A stretch of DNA of 24,385 bases from an uncultured Anaerolineaceae bacterium. Lineage in GTDB: Bacteria; Chloroflexota; Anaerolineae; Promineifilales; Promineifilaceae. The notes under the pieces were generated by a model. It saw nothing but the letters and a program-made list of their open reading frames with translations. It did not search any database and was not told the origin of the DNA. Location: the NCBI GenBank assembly GCA_937967805.1, contig CALBTC010000069.1, positions 1 through 24,385 of the forward strand. The letters are read 5' to 3'. The position numbers and the translations under genes were made by a program. How positions within the stretch are numbered: position 1 is the stretch's first letter; each line of letters starts with the position of its first letter. Positions 7,765 to 16,540 of this stretch are shown here, one piece after another.

Positions 7765-9453
7765 CTAATCACGGGTGAGCTTGCGGTAGGTGATGCGGTG
7801 CGGCCGATCCGCTTTGTCGCCCAGGCGTTGGCGGCGATCTTCTTCGTAGTCGCTGTAGTTGCCAATGTGCCAATGGGCCTGGCTCTCACCCTCAAACGCT
7901 AAAATGTGTGTCGCTACCCGGTCCAAAAACCAGCGGTCATGTGAAATAATCACGGCCGAGCCGGCAAAATTCTCCAAACCGATCTCCAGCGCCCGCAGCG
8001 TGTTGACGTCCAGGTCGTTGGTCGGCTCGTCCAGCAGCAGCAGGTTGCTGCCCGATTTGAGCAGCTTGGCCAGGTGTACCCGGTTGCGCTCGCCGCCGGA
8101 CAGCGTGCCCACCTTTTTCTGCTGGTCGCTGCCGCCAAAGTTAAAGCGAGAGACGTAAGCGCGAGAGTTCACCCGGCGCGGCCCCAGTTGCAGCGTTTCC
8201 TCGCCATCCGAGATTTCTTGCCAGACGGTTTTGTCCGGGTCCAAGTCGTCGCGGCTTTGGTCCACGTAGGCCAACTGCACCGTGTCGCCCAGCCGCAGCG
8301 CGCCGCTGTCCGGCTCCTCCTCACCCACAATCATGCGGAACAGCGTGGTTTTACCGGCACCGTTGGGTCCGATAATGCCGACGATAGCCCCTGGCGGAAT
8401 CTCAAATGAGAGGTCATCGTACAGCAGCGTATCGCCGTAGCTTTTGCGCACGCCTTTGGCCTCGACGACGATATCGCCCAGGCGCGGCCCCGGCGGAATG
8501 TAGATCTCACGTTCTTCGTTGGCCTGTTGGCGTTCTTCAGACAGCAGTTCACTGTAGCGATTGATGCGCGCTTTGGCTTTGGTCTGCTTGCCTTTGGGCG
8601 TCATGTTGATCCATTCCAGCTCGCGCTGGAGGGTGCGCTGCCGGGCCGATTCGGCTTTTTCTTCCTGGGCCAGGCGCTCCTGCTTTTGTGCCAGCCAGGA
8701 GGAGTAGTTGCCTTTCCAGGGGATGCCGTAGCCGCGATCCAGCTCCAAAATCCAACCGGCCACGTTGTCTAAAAAGTAGCGGTCGTGCGTAACGGCAATG
8801 ACGGTGCCAGAATACTGCTTGAGGTGCTTTTCCAGCCAGGCGACGGACTCGGCATCAAGGTGGTTGGTGGGCTCGTCCAGCAGCAGGATGTCTGGCTGCT
8901 TGAGCAGCAGGCGGCACAGGGCCACGCGCCGCCGCTCGCCGCCGGAGAGGACGGAGATGGGGGTATCGCCGGGCGGGGTGCGCAGGGCGTCCATCGCCAG
9001 CTCCAGACGGCTGTCCAGGTTCCAGGCGTCCATGTGGTCCAGCTTGTCTTGCAGCGCGCCCTGTTTTTCGATGAGGTCGTTCATTTCGTCGTCGCTCATC
9101 GGCTCGCCAAACTTCATGTTGATTTCGTCAAATTCGCGCAGGGCATCGACCACTTCCTGCGCGCCCTCTTCAACGATGTCGCGCACGGTTTTGCTGTCAT
9201 CGAGCTGGGGTTCCTGCTCCAGGTAGCCGACGGTGTAGCCAGGAGAAATGGCGACTTCCCCCACAAAATCGGTATCCACCCCGGCCATAATGCGCAGCAG
9301 GGTGCTTTTGCCGGCGCCGTTTAGTCCCAGTACGCCAATCTTGGCCCCGTAAAAGTAGGAGAGGGAAATGTCGCGCAGGATTTGTTTGTTGGGCGGCACA
9401 ATTTTGCCCACGCCCATCATGGAATAAATAACTTTTTTATCGTCGGTGGTCAT
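7765..9453 (-). CDS. ettA: Energy-dependent translational throttle protein EttA (ABC-F ATPase)
   Basis: A 562-residue soluble ABC-F protein that binds the ribosomal E site and gates entry into elongation according to ATP/ADP level. It has two ATP-binding cassettes: Walker A GLNGAGKS (43-50) and GPNGAGKT (362-369), signatures [14 protein letters not shown] and [14 protein letters not shown], and Walker B plus Glu as [11 protein letters not shown] and [11 protein letters not shown]. Hallmarks shared with E. coli EttA are the VGKIVPP start, [17 protein letters not shown], the basic [14 protein letters not shown] linker, IPPGPRLGD, and the C-terminal [10 protein letters not shown]. There are no membrane segments. 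Length and order are as expected. It heads the cluster that runs into the VOC, methyltransferase and ARMT1-like genes. The ribosome binding site is weak, and no clear promoter was placed in the 128-nt gap upstream. Confidence 0.95.
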   Translation of the reverse strand: MTTDDKKVIYSMMGVGKIVPPNKQILRDISLSYFYGAKIGVLGLNGAGKSTLLRIMAGVDTDFVGEVAISPGYTVGYLEQEPQLDDSKTVRDIVEEGAQEVVDALREFDEINMKFGEPMSDDEMNDLIEKQGALQDKLDHMDAWNLDSRLELAMDALRTPPGDTPISVLSGGERRRVALCRLLLKQPDILLLDEPTNHLDAESVAWLEKHLKQYSGTVIAVTHDRYFLDNVAGWILELDRGYGIPWKGNYSSWLAQKQERLAQEEKAESARQRTLQRELEWINMTPKGKQTKAKARINRYSELLSEERQQANEEREIYIPPGPRLGDIVVEAKGVRKSYGDTLLYDDLSFEIPPGAIVGIIGPNGAGKTTLFRMIVGEEEPDSGALRLGDTVQLAYVDQSRDDLDPDKTVWQEISDGEETLQLGPRRVNSRAYVSRFNFGGSDQQKKVGTLSGGERNRVHLAKLLKSGSNLLLLDEPTNDLDVNTLRALEIGLENFAGSAVIISHDRWFLDRVATHILAFEGESQAHWHIGNYSDYEEDRRQRLGDKADRPHRITYRKLTRD

Positions 9454-9581
9454 CGGGATTTACTCGCTTTTGAAATTGCAGATTTGCTTTGGGGGATTAT
9501 ACAACGGCCGTATCGTCCGCGCCTTTTCTTTAAAAACTTGTGCCAGATTCTTAGTCAAATCCAGAGAGCTATTTTCAGTCA

Positions 9582-10079
9582 CTATGACTTCTCGGTAAAC
9601 GACAGAGGATACTCAAATTCAATTTCATCCCGCAGGGGAATACCGTCATTACCAATGAGGGGGATTTCCGATTTGAGGGTGCGGGAGAAGGCCAGGGCGT
9701 TGACGTGGACGGCCGCAATCACCATCCCCCGCTTCTGATAAAATCGCATCGCCCGGGTGTTATCATTCGTCGTGATCAACCAGAGGCGGCGGCAGCTGTG
9801 GGCTATAGCGACGTCCCGAGCCGCCTGGAGCAGAGCGCTGCCCAGGCCTTTGCCGGCGATTGCTGAATGCAGCGTTACTACCTCCAGTTCCTCATGGACG
9901 ATGTGGTAGGTTAAAAGCGCGCCTGGTCGCCCGTTGTAAAGGCCAACAAACCCCGGCAGGTGGCCCGGCTCATGCAGCACCCCTCGCGACACAACGCGTA
10001 CCGAATGGGCCACGTTTTCTAAAAAATCTACGACCCACGTGTGATCATCCGTGGTAACTGGCCTGATTTTGATCGACAT
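9582..10079 (-). CDS. GNAT-family N-acetyltransferase
   Basis: A 165-residue acetyl-CoA-dependent transferase. The acetyl-CoA pyrophosphate loop is AGKGLGSALL (residues 75-84, the R/Q-x-x-G-x-G/A motif), preceded by a VVTLHSAI strand. NDNTRAMRFYQKRGM is motif B, where the Asn and Tyr are the usual contact and acid residues. The acceptor is not evident. It begins 27 nt after the metG stop on the same strand, so it could be the last gene of the metG transcript. No Shine-Dalgarno precedes the ATG. Confidence 0.88.
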   Translation of the reverse strand: MSIKIRPVTTDDHTWVVDFLENVAHSVRVVSRGVLHEPGHLPGFVGLYNGRPGALLTYHIVHEELEVVTLHSAIAGKGLGSALLQAARDVAIAHSCRRLWLITTNDNTRAMRFYQKRGMVIAAVHVNALAFSRTLKSEIPLIGNDGIPLRDEIEFEYPLSFTEKS

Positions 10080-10106
10080 AAGCGGCCAAGAATTCGTCAG
10101 GAATCA

Positions 10107-11891
10107 CTACCCAGGGTGGCCTAGGCGGGCGAGTTCGTCCTCAACGATGGATTGGTCCAGCTTTTTGAAGAGGGGCTGCGGTTTGGGCAGCGTGCGGCCG
10201 ACCGGGATTTCTGTGCGGCGCCATTGGCCAACGGCCGTTGCCCCATCATAGGTCAGGGCGGTGTGGCTGCGGCTGCTTTCAGCGTACTGTTGCACCACCT
10301 GCTTGCCAAAAAGCTGGCCTTCTTCGCCCAGCAGCTCGTGCAGCGTCTGGCTGGTGAAAGGTAAAATGGGGGCCCACAGCACTTTCAGACCGCTGATCGC
10401 TTGAATGGTGGTGTAAAGTGAGCGGGCCGTCGCTTGCAGTTCGGTTTTGGCCGTGGTCCACGGGCTGGTGTCTTCCAGGTATTGGTTCACCAGGCTGGAG
10501 AGGCGCAAATTTTCCTGCACAACGGCGCGGAATTTGCAGGCGTCGTATAGGGCCGCCACCGTGTCGAAGCCGGCATCGACAGCGGCTAACAGCTCGCGAT
10601 CCTTGCCGGTAAGTTCGCCGGGATCGGGCACCTCGCCGTTGAAGTAACGTTGGGTCATGTTCAAGACGCGGTTGATCAGGTTGCCCCAGTTGCCTACGAG
10701 CTCCGAATTGTTGCGGTCCACGTAGCCCTGCCAGCTCCAGTCGCTGTCGCGGGTTTCGGGCATAACGGCCGTTAAATAATAACGCAGCGGGTCCGGGTCG
10801 TGGCGCTCCAGGGCGTCCAGCATCCACACGCCCCAGTTACGGCTGCCGCTAATTCTTTGCCCTTCCATGTTCATAAACTCATTGGCGGGTACATCATAAG
10901 GCAGATTGAGCTGCGCTTGCGGATCTTCGCTGTACAGGCCTTTTGCGCCAAAGAGCTGGGCCGGCCAAAAGATAGTGTGGAAGGGAATGTTGTCCTTACC
11001 GATGAAATACACGGTGCGCGCTGCGGGATTTTGCCACCACTGCTTCCACGCTTCCGGCTCGCCATTGTTTTTGGCCCACTCAATGGTGGCCGACAGGTAG
11101 CCGATGACGGCTTCAAACCAGACGTACAGCACCTTGTTGTCGTACCCTTCCACAGGCACGGGAATGCCCCAATCCATGTCGCGGGTGATGGCCCTGCCAA
11201 TCAATCCCTGATCGATGAAGTTGCGGGCAAAGTTGATCACCTGGGGTCGCCAATGTTCTTTGCCGCTGTGCATCCATTCCTGCAGGCCATCTTCAGCGAT
11301 CGCCGGCAGATCAATGAAAAAATGCTCCGTGTCGCGCAGTTCCAGAGCCGAGTCGTCCAGCTTGCTGCGCGGATTTACCAGTTCGGCGGCACTTTCAAAC
11401 AGCGTGTTGCAGTTATCGCACTGGTCGCCCCGCGCTGAACCATAGCCGCAGTTGGGGCAGGTGCCTTCCACGTAGCGGTCGGGTAAAAATTTGTTGGCCG
11501 TGGGCGAATACATCTGCTTGGTCACTTTGGGGTACATGTATTCGTTTTCCAGCAACGAGAGGAACATATCTTGCGATACCCGGAAATGATTTTCGGTATC
11601 GGTGTGGGTGAAGAGATCGTAAGTAAGCCCTAATTTTTGGAACAAGTCCAGGAAACGGCCGTGATAATAATCAAACACTTCCGCCACAGATTTGCCTAAC
11701 TCTTCCGCCTTAACCGTTACCGGGGTGCCGTGGCCGTCGGAGCCAGACACCATGAGCACGTGGTTGCCGCGCAGGCGATGATAGCGGGCATAAATATCGG
11801 CCGGCAGGTAAGAGCCGGTCACGTTGCCCTGATGAATTTCGGCGTTGGCATAGGGCCAGGCCACATTAACAAGAATATATTCTTTATCCAT
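10107..11891 (-). CDS. metG: Methionyl-tRNA synthetase
   Basis: A 594-residue class Ia synthetase that charges tRNA-Met in the cytosol. It begins YILVNVAWPYANAEIHQGN, where HQGN replaces the HIGH signature, followed by GSYLPADIYARYHRLRG and GSDGHGTPV. The zinc knuckle has four cysteines in CPNCGYGSARGDQCDNC. The second catalytic loop, normally KMSKS, reads QRISGSRNW. The anticodon-binding helical domain follows (MPETRDSDWSW, then NWGNLINRVLN). No C-terminal EMAPII-like tRNA-binding domain is present. The overall wording (LPADIYARYHRLRGN, SRNWGVW) is closer to archaeal-type MetRS than to E. coli. The ATG lies 2 nt after the stop of the acidic PUA/EVE-like gene and has no Shine-Dalgarno of its own, so it is probably translated by coupling. 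Confidence 0.94.
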   Translation of the reverse strand: MDKEYILVNVAWPYANAEIHQGNVTGSYLPADIYARYHRLRGNHVLMVSGSDGHGTPVTVKAEELGKSVAEVFDYYHGRFLDLFQKLGLTYDLFTHTDTENHFRVSQDMFLSLLENEYMYPKVTKQMYSPTANKFLPDRYVEGTCPNCGYGSARGDQCDNCNTLFESAAELVNPRSKLDDSALELRDTEHFFIDLPAIAEDGLQEWMHSGKEHWRPQVINFARNFIDQGLIGRAITRDMDWGIPVPVEGYDNKVLYVWFEAVIGYLSATIEWAKNNGEPEAWKQWWQNPAARTVYFIGKDNIPFHTIFWPAQLFGAKGLYSEDPQAQLNLPYDVPANEFMNMEGQRISGSRNWGVWMLDALERHDPDPLRYYLTAVMPETRDSDWSWQGYVDRNNSELVGNWGNLINRVLNMTQRYFNGEVPDPGELTGKDRELLAAVDAGFDTVAALYDACKFRAVVQENLRLSSLVNQYLEDTSPWTTAKTELQATARSLYTTIQAISGLKVLWAPILPFTSQTLHELLGEEGQLFGKQVVQQYAESSRSHTALTYDGATAVGQWRRTEIPVGRTLPKPQPLFKKLDQSIVEDELARLGHPG

Positions 11892-11893
11892 AT

Positions 11894-12589
11894 TTATTCG
11901 TCGTCTTCTTCGTAATCTTCCTCTTCTTCCTCTTCCTCTTCTTCCTCTTCAGCCACTTCGGTGAGGGCTTCGGCCAGCAGTTCAAAATCGTCCTCATTGA
12001 TGGAGTAGAATGCTTCGGGCTCCAAACGCAGCCGTTTGAAGCGAGGCTGACTTTCCAGCTCAACGGAGTCTATGTCGGCTCCTTTGTCCAGCTTGCTGGA
12101 GACGGCATCAATGTCGATGGGAAAGAATTCGGCCGTTTCTACCGGAACGGTATAAAAGAACTCTTTGGGATTGGCGGACTTGCTCTCGCCCGTAATCGTG
12201 GCCACAGCAAAGAAGGTTTGTGTTTCCAGCGCGTAAAAAATAAGGCGGTCACCGGATTGCAGCTTGAACTCGCTGTCATCCGGCGGGGCCATCACAATGC
12301 GCTCCGGCCAGCCGGGGAAGTTCATCTCATCGGCAGCCGGCACGCTGATGACTTTGATGTAATGGTTGGCAGTTGCCACGCCGGCGCGCTTGGCGGCACG
12401 GGCGCTGCGGCTGGCTGCTTTGGCCTCGTATTCGGCGGCAATATTTTCCCAAATGCGTGCCTGAAGCTCAATTTTTAGCTCAGCTTCAGAGCCATCGTCT
12501 GTGTAGCGTACGCGCATTTTGGGCGGATTGATCTCTAAAACTTTGTATTCACCTCTGCGGTTGGCGTAAACGCCATCGACCTCAAACAT
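11894..12589 (-). CDS. PUA/EVE-like domain protein with polyglutamate tail
   Basis: A 231-residue protein. An N-terminal beta-rich segment (MFEVDGVYANRRGEYKVLEI) is followed by an Ala/Arg-rich helix (about residues 50-70). Residues 75-175 hold a domain with the EVE/PUA-like features YIKVISV, FPGWPERIVM, LQSGDRLIFYALETQTFFAVATI and FFYTVPVE. The family of PUA-like folds binds RNA or modified bases; assignment here is tentative. The C-terminus is very acidic, with 11 consecutive Glu codons (11918-11950) and then DYEEDDE. The start is supported by GGGAG at 12598-12602, 8 nt before the ATG. It lies directly upstream of metG with a 2-nt gap. Confidence 0.7.
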   Translation of the reverse strand: MFEVDGVYANRRGEYKVLEINPPKMRVRYTDDGSEAELKIELQARIWENIAAEYEAKAASRSARAAKRAGVATANHYIKVISVPAADEMNFPGWPERIVMAPPDDSEFKLQSGDRLIFYALETQTFFAVATITGESKSANPKEFFYTVPVETAEFFPIDIDAVSSKLDKGADIDSVELESQPRFKRLRLEPEAFYSINEDDFELLAEALTEVAEEEEEEEEEEEDYEEDDE

Positions 12590-12669
12590 GCTTCAATCTC
12601 CCATCCTGGTTCAGTACTTTTTGCAATTTGGGCGCATAGTATCGTTTTCAATCGCTCTTGGCAAGTCTT

Positions 12670-13995
12670 TTAAGGGAGATTGGTGAAGCTGGTGCCGTTC
12701 CATTGGGTGAGGAGACGGCCGTTCACCCCTTCACATCCATCGCGTACAACCTCCGGCAGGCCGTCAGTGTTGGCGTCCAAAATGCCCAGGCTGCCGTGGC
12801 AGGTTTGGGGCAGGGGCAGCAAAGTGACGGCATCTTCATGGGAGGTGACGACATAGCTTTGGCCGCTGACTTCATCGCGCAGCACGGCATCGGGCAGGTT
12901 GTCCTGCGTGAGATCGCCCGTGGCGGCAATCTCGGGGCGGATGATGGGCTGGCTGCGGCTGGAAAGCGGCTGATAATGAAGCAGAGTGTACTGCCCCATC
13001 TCATCTGGCGTGACGATGGTGAAGTCGGTTAGGTGTGGATATTGGGCCGTGCCGGCGCGCAGCAGCAGCAGCTCATCCCGGCCGTCGCCGGTGAGATCGA
13101 GGCGCTGCCAGCGGGCGGTGCGCGGTGGGGATTGGTTGAGCCAACGGCCGTGCATGTCTGGCAAAGCGCTTGGTCCGCGCAAATTCATCTGGTCCAGCAG
13201 GTCGGCAATATCTCCTTTGGCGTAAATGGGTGGATTGGTGTGGGTGGAGAATGCGGCCGTTTCCAGGCCAATTTCCGCATTGGCCTCTTCCGGTTCCGTA
13301 AAGCGCACCCGGCTGGCGTCGGCTACCACCGGCTGGTTGCAGCCAAATTGCAGGGCCAGCCCCTTGGCCTCGCTTTGGATGCCGATGGTGGCGCTGCTGC
13401 CGTTGTTTCCTTCCAGCAAGGTGACATCCTCATACAAAAAGAGGATGTCCTGGCTGCCTTCAAACAGCTGCACGGCAAACGTCACCCGGTCATCCGGTTC
13501 GCCAAAGCGGGGGATGTTGTCCCATTCCAGCACAAAAATGCGGTCAGGCGCTTCACCCACCACGTCGTATTCCAGGAAGCCAAACGAGGTGAGATCGAGG
13601 TCGTCCCAAAATGGGGCGATCATGTCACCCATGCCCGTGACGGGGCCTTCGTTCAGGCAGCTGTTGGCGAAGAAGGCGTTGCCGTTGCCAAACTGCAGGT
13701 TGCCGTTGCTGCTGGCCTGGAGTTGGGTGTAGGTGGTGCCGTAAAAGGTGAAGGGAAAGGGGAGTTCCAGTGTGGTGACGCCATCGTCGCTGTAGAGCCG
13801 GGTGTCGGTGGTGGCGTCGATGTAGGCGAAGGCGGTGCCGCTGTCGCAGGTGTAACCGTACAAATCGGGGCCGGGGCAGAGGGCGACGGCCGTTCCATAA
13901 GCTGCTTGTGTGTCGCGCCGCAGCACAAAGAACAGGATGATAACGGCCGTTACCAACAACAAGAGCCAGGGCCACAATCGACGAAGTAGGCGCAT
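12670..13995 (-). CDS. Exported nidogen-like and FG-GAP repeat protein
   Basis: A 441-residue surface or secreted protein. The preferred ATG at 13995 begins MRLLRRLWPW and is followed directly by a hydrophobic export/anchor segment (LLLLVTAVIILFFV), then a short linker and the mature part. Residues about 45-210 form a nidogen-like beta domain: LPFPFTFYGTTY, SSNGNLQFG, MIAPFWDDLDL, FVLEWDNIPRF, FAVQLFEGSQDILFLYED. The C-terminal half carries three FG-GAP/VCBS-like calcium loops: DLTGDGRDEL, DLTQDNLPDAV and DANTDGLPEV. Such proteins are adhesive or extracellular; a precise role is unknown. A longer frame to 14061 adds 22 residues from an intergenic phrase repeat and is unlikely. Confidence 0.78.
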   Translation of the reverse strand: MRLLRRLWPWLLLLVTAVIILFFVLRRDTQAAYGTAVALCPGPDLYGYTCDSGTAFAYIDATTDTRLYSDDGVTTLELPFPFTFYGTTYTQLQASSNGNLQFGNGNAFFANSCLNEGPVTGMGDMIAPFWDDLDLTSFGFLEYDVVGEAPDRIFVLEWDNIPRFGEPDDRVTFAVQLFEGSQDILFLYEDVTLLEGNNGSSATIGIQSEAKGLALQFGCNQPVVADASRVRFTEPEEANAEIGLETAAFSTHTNPPIYAKGDIADLLDQMNLRGPSALPDMHGRWLNQSPPRTARWQRLDLTGDGRDELLLLRAGTAQYPHLTDFTIVTPDEMGQYTLLHYQPLSSRSQPIIRPEIAATGDLTQDNLPDAVLRDEVSGQSYVVTSHEDAVTLLPLPQTCHGSLGILDANTDGLPEVVRDGCEGVNGRLLTQWNGTSFTNLP

Positions 13996-14047
13996 AGGCA
14001 AAGTGTAGCGCAGCCTAGTTTGGCTGACAAACAGTCTAAAGAATGGG

Positions 14048-14100
14048 ACACAGATTGTCACAGATAAACACAGATTTTGTTTCTTTCATCTGCGTATTCA
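14048..14100. repeat. CACAGAT / ATCTGCGT phrase repeat
   Basis: Between the exported protein and the receiver-domain gene, CACAGAT occurs three times (in CACAGATTGT, CACAGATAAA and CACAGATTTT), followed by an ATCTGCGT phrase. The same ATCTGCGT word recurs as a 10-bp tandem at 24094-24123, which suggests a shared dispersed phrase family. No gene is visible in it. Confidence 0.45.
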
Positions 14101-14137
14101 CGCGCGTTTAGCTGTGTACAAATGATGTAAAACAATT

Positions 14138-15097
14138 CTATAGTGACAGAGGCTGGCAGGCGTAGAGGGCGGTGACAAGCTCGCTGACGGCAATCGGCTT
14201 GCTGATGTACTCATCCATGCCTGCCGACAGGTAATATTCCCGATCACCTTTGAGGGCGTAGGCCGTCATGGCGATGATGGTGGGGCATTTTTCCTGCGGC
14301 CACTGTTCACGAATTAACCGGGTGGTGCTCAAGCCATCGAGGGTGGGCATTTGGATGTCCATGAGGATGACGTCGTACGGCCGTTGCCCTAACATCTGCA
14401 ATACTCCCTGGCCATCATTTGCAATATCGACCCGATATCCCAACCGCTCTAACATGCGCTGCAGCACAATCTGGTTGTTGTGATTATCTTCGGCGATCAA
14501 AATGCGCAGAGGGTGTTTGAGTCCCATCATCTTGTCAAACGTGCCGGGCTCTGGTTCGGGTACGTTTGGCGGTTGAGCCGTTTTCTCAGAGAGTTGCAGC
14601 AGGGCATCGTAGAGGTTGGCAGGGTGAACGGGTTTTTTTAGATGGGCAATGACGGGTAGGTTTTTTGAGAGAGACGGCCGTTTGCGGGAAGTAGAGAGCA
14701 AAATCAGGGGAATTTGAGAGAAGCTGGGCAGCTGCGCCATTGTTTCAGATAAAACAGTACCGCTTATCATCGGTGCTTGTAAATCCAGAATGAGTGCGTC
14801 CGCCTTGTGGGTTTTTAGCCATTGGTTGGCCTCAGAACCTGTGGCAAAGGCGTGGACGTGGATCTCCCAATAAACGAGCTGGTCCCGCAGAATGCTGCGG
14901 GCTGTTTCGTTTTCTTCAACAATGACAATGGTTTTGCCTTGCAGCATGGGTTGGTCGGCGGAAAGATGCGGTTGGGCCGGGCTGGGTTCTGCCTTCAATC
15001 GGACGGTAAGATAAAATGTGGCGCCATCGCCGACATCGCCTTCGTCGCACACGTTGCCGCCCATGATATTTACCAGCCGCAGGCGGATGACCATCCC
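14138..15097 (-). CDS. C-terminal fragment of hybrid histidine kinase: end of ATPase domain and two receiver domains
   Basis: In frame with the kinase gene upstream and separated from it by a single UGA (15098-15100). It begins with the last part of an HATPase_c domain, LVNIMGGNV...DVGDGATFYLTVRL, which has no meaning alone. Two receiver domains follow. Counting from the ATG at 15094, REC1 has LILDLQAP with phospho-acceptor Asp104 and Lys153, but its acidic pocket is VEENE in place of the usual Asp pair. REC2 is canonical: AEDNHNNQ, DVILMDIQMP (Asp246), MTAYA, SKP (Lys299). Independent translation from the ATG at 15094 is possible but has no good Shine-Dalgarno. Probably part of a broken or interrupted gene, or affected by a sequencing error. 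Confidence 0.75.
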   Translation of the reverse strand, partial: GMVIRLRLVNIMGGNVCDEGDVGDGATFYLTVRLKAEPSPAQPHLSADQPMLQGKTIVIVEENETARSILRDQLVYWEIHVHAFATGSEANQWLKTHKADALILDLQAPMISGTVLSETMAQLPSFSQIPLILLSTSRKRPSLSKNLPVIAHLKKPVHPANLYDALLQLSEKTAQPPNVPEPEPGTFDKMMGLKHPLRILIAEDNHNNQIVLQRMLERLGYRVDIANDGQGVLQMLGQRPYDVILMDIQMPTLDGLSTTRLIREQWPQEKCPTIIAMTAYALKGDREYYLSAGMDEYISKPIAVSELVTALYACQPLSL

Positions 15098-15100
15098 TCA
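15098..15100 (-). other. In-frame UGA inside the kinase G2 box
   Basis: On the minus strand the frame reads Gly-Gly-Thr-Gly, then TGA, then GGG ATG GTC ATC. In hybrid kinases this place is GGTGLGL. The stop therefore takes the place of the Leu, which a single base change (TTA to TGA) explains, and the frame stays open on both sides for the full remaining length. Confidence 0.85.
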
Positions 15101-16375
15101 GCCTGTGCCGCCAAAGAGCCGTGCCGTGGTTGAGTCTGCCTGGGCGAATGATTCAAAAAGGGAGGCAACTCGATCTTCAGGGATGCCAATGCCGGTGTCG
15201 CGCACCGTAAAATGGAGAATGTGCTCATCTTGATCAACCAGATGGCTGGTAACAAGGACAACCACCTCACCTTCCATGGTGAATTTAACGGCGTTGTTGA
15301 TCAGATTTATCAGAATTTGGCGCAGACGCGAAGCATCGCCGGTAAACATGTCCGGTATGGCCGGATCAACCTGGTAAAGTAACGCCAACTCTTTTTCGAC
15401 CGCTTTGGGGGCAAAGAGCTCTAGCGCATCTTGCAAGCAGGCACGCAAGAAAAAAGATTGTTCGTCTAAAACCATTTTGCCTGCTTCGATTTTGGAAAGG
15501 TCCAGAATGTCGTTGATGATATGCAGCAGGCCGCTGCTGCCGCTGCGAATCGTTTTGGCAAACTCTTGCTGCTCCGCCGTGAGGTCTGTGTCTAGCATCA
15601 AGTTGGCCATGCCGATGACGGCATTAAGCGGCGTGCGAATTTCGTGGCTCATGCTGGCCAGGAATTCGCTTTTGGCCTGATTGGCGGCTTCGGCCGTCTC
15701 TTTGGCTGTTTTTAATTCGGCCGTTCGTTTTTGCACCTCTTCTTCAAGCTCCGCTTTTATGTTTTCTAGCTCACGATTTTGCCGGACGAGTTCCTCGCTG
15801 TACGCCTGGCTTTTCTGCGCGGCGCGCAGCAGGTTCAGGCGAACCAGGCTGAACAGCAGGGTGGTCACAACAAAAACAGAACCCTGGGTCAACAACCAGA
15901 CGAGCGTTGTGGGGCGCTGTAAAAATGGAATGCCGCCGGGATTTGTGCTTTCTAACCAGAGATTGGCGAGCCCAACCAGTAAACTGGCAATGACCAGTAT
16001 AAAGCCGTGTTGGTAATCAAACAGGAGCATTGCCATCAAAGCAAGCAGGTAATAGAGATTGAAAATGAGCGTGTTTGCCCCGCCCAAAACAAAAATCAAG
16101 ATGGTGGTTAAGAGCCAATGCAAAATGACAAAGCTGTAGCTGGCTGCGCGAATCTGATTATATCTCAGTTGAATGAGGACGATGAGAAAAATGAGGCAGG
16201 CCAGAAAGCTGCTTTGGGCTGCATAGTTTAAGATGGGGAAGGCATACAGAATCAGGCCAAAGATTGCTGAAACGATAAGCCCCGCAAATGCCACAGTAGA
16301 GAGCAGTGTCTTGGTGTTTTGTGGTTCCCAGGTATGAAACCAGGTTTGAAACTGCTGTTTGAATCGGGCAATCAT
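15098..16375 (-). CDS. Membrane histidine kinase, truncated at the G2 box by an in-frame stop
   Basis: A 425-residue N-terminal part of a two-component hybrid sensor kinase. About six hydrophobic segments occupy residues 25-180, with no obvious periplasmic domain. A coiled coil follows (about 190-235, ending in [19 protein letters not shown]). The HisKA site is [15 protein letters not shown] with phospho-acceptor His244. The ATPase domain has the N box [15 protein letters not shown] (Asn361), the G1 box [11 protein letters not shown] and the F box [20 protein letters not shown], after which translation stops. The G2 glycine loop, the last strand and the two receiver domains lie beyond the stop at 15098-15100. 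As written the product should not bind ATP properly. The ATG at 16375 lies about 70 nt from repeat copy B. Confidence 0.85.
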   Translation of the reverse strand: MIARFKQQFQTWFHTWEPQNTKTLLSTVAFAGLIVSAIFGLILYAFPILNYAAQSSFLACLIFLIVLIQLRYNQIRAASYSFVILHWLLTTILIFVLGGANTLIFNLYYLLALMAMLLFDYQHGFILVIASLLVGLANLWLESTNPGGIPFLQRPTTLVWLLTQGSVFVVTTLLFSLVRLNLLRAAQKSQAYSEELVRQNRELENIKAELEEEVQKRTAELKTAKETAEAANQAKSEFLASMSHEIRTPLNAVIGMANLMLDTDLTAEQQEFAKTIRSGSSGLLHIINDILDLSKIEAGKMVLDEQSFFLRACLQDALELFAPKAVEKELALLYQVDPAIPDMFTGDASRLRQILINLINNAVKFTMEGEVVVLVTSHLVDQDEHILHFTVRDTGIGIPEDRVASLFESFAQADSTTARLFGGTG

Positions 16376-16444
16376 TTAGTTTAGCCAGAACTGAAACTGC
16401 TAATCGCTACTATCATGTTGAAGAATGGTATCATTGTTGTCTTA

Positions 16445-16535
16445 GTTGCCGTTCGGAATTGACATAGCGATTTCGGAACCGGACGGTGACTTTAAGCCCT
16501 TTCGCCAATTCCGCTAACTTATTCGCGAATGGGCA
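16445..16535 (-). repeat. 91-nt double-hairpin repeat element, copy B (inverted)
   Basis: The reverse complement of this segment aligns without gaps to 3943-4033 at 80 of 91 positions. Hairpin 1 arms are conserved with one mismatch. Hairpin 2 has lost about three pairs compared with copy A, and changes are concentrated there. It lies between the lgt stop (16541) and the kinase start (16375), so it is in the 3' region of lgt and the upstream region of the kinase. Confidence 0.85.
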
Positions 16536-16540
16536 GTTAG

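Noticed and set aside
13033..13989. 318-codon plus-strand frame opposite the exported protein
   Set aside because: Gly/Val/Ala-rich antisense reading of a gene with signal anchor, nidogen-like and FG-GAP motifs on the minus strand.
15098..15100. UGA as selenocysteine or as Trp in a variant code
   Set aside because: The position is normally Leu in the G2 box, no downstream SECIS-like need is apparent, and UGA ends yifB, lgt-independent genes and the partial gene at 22766 normally.
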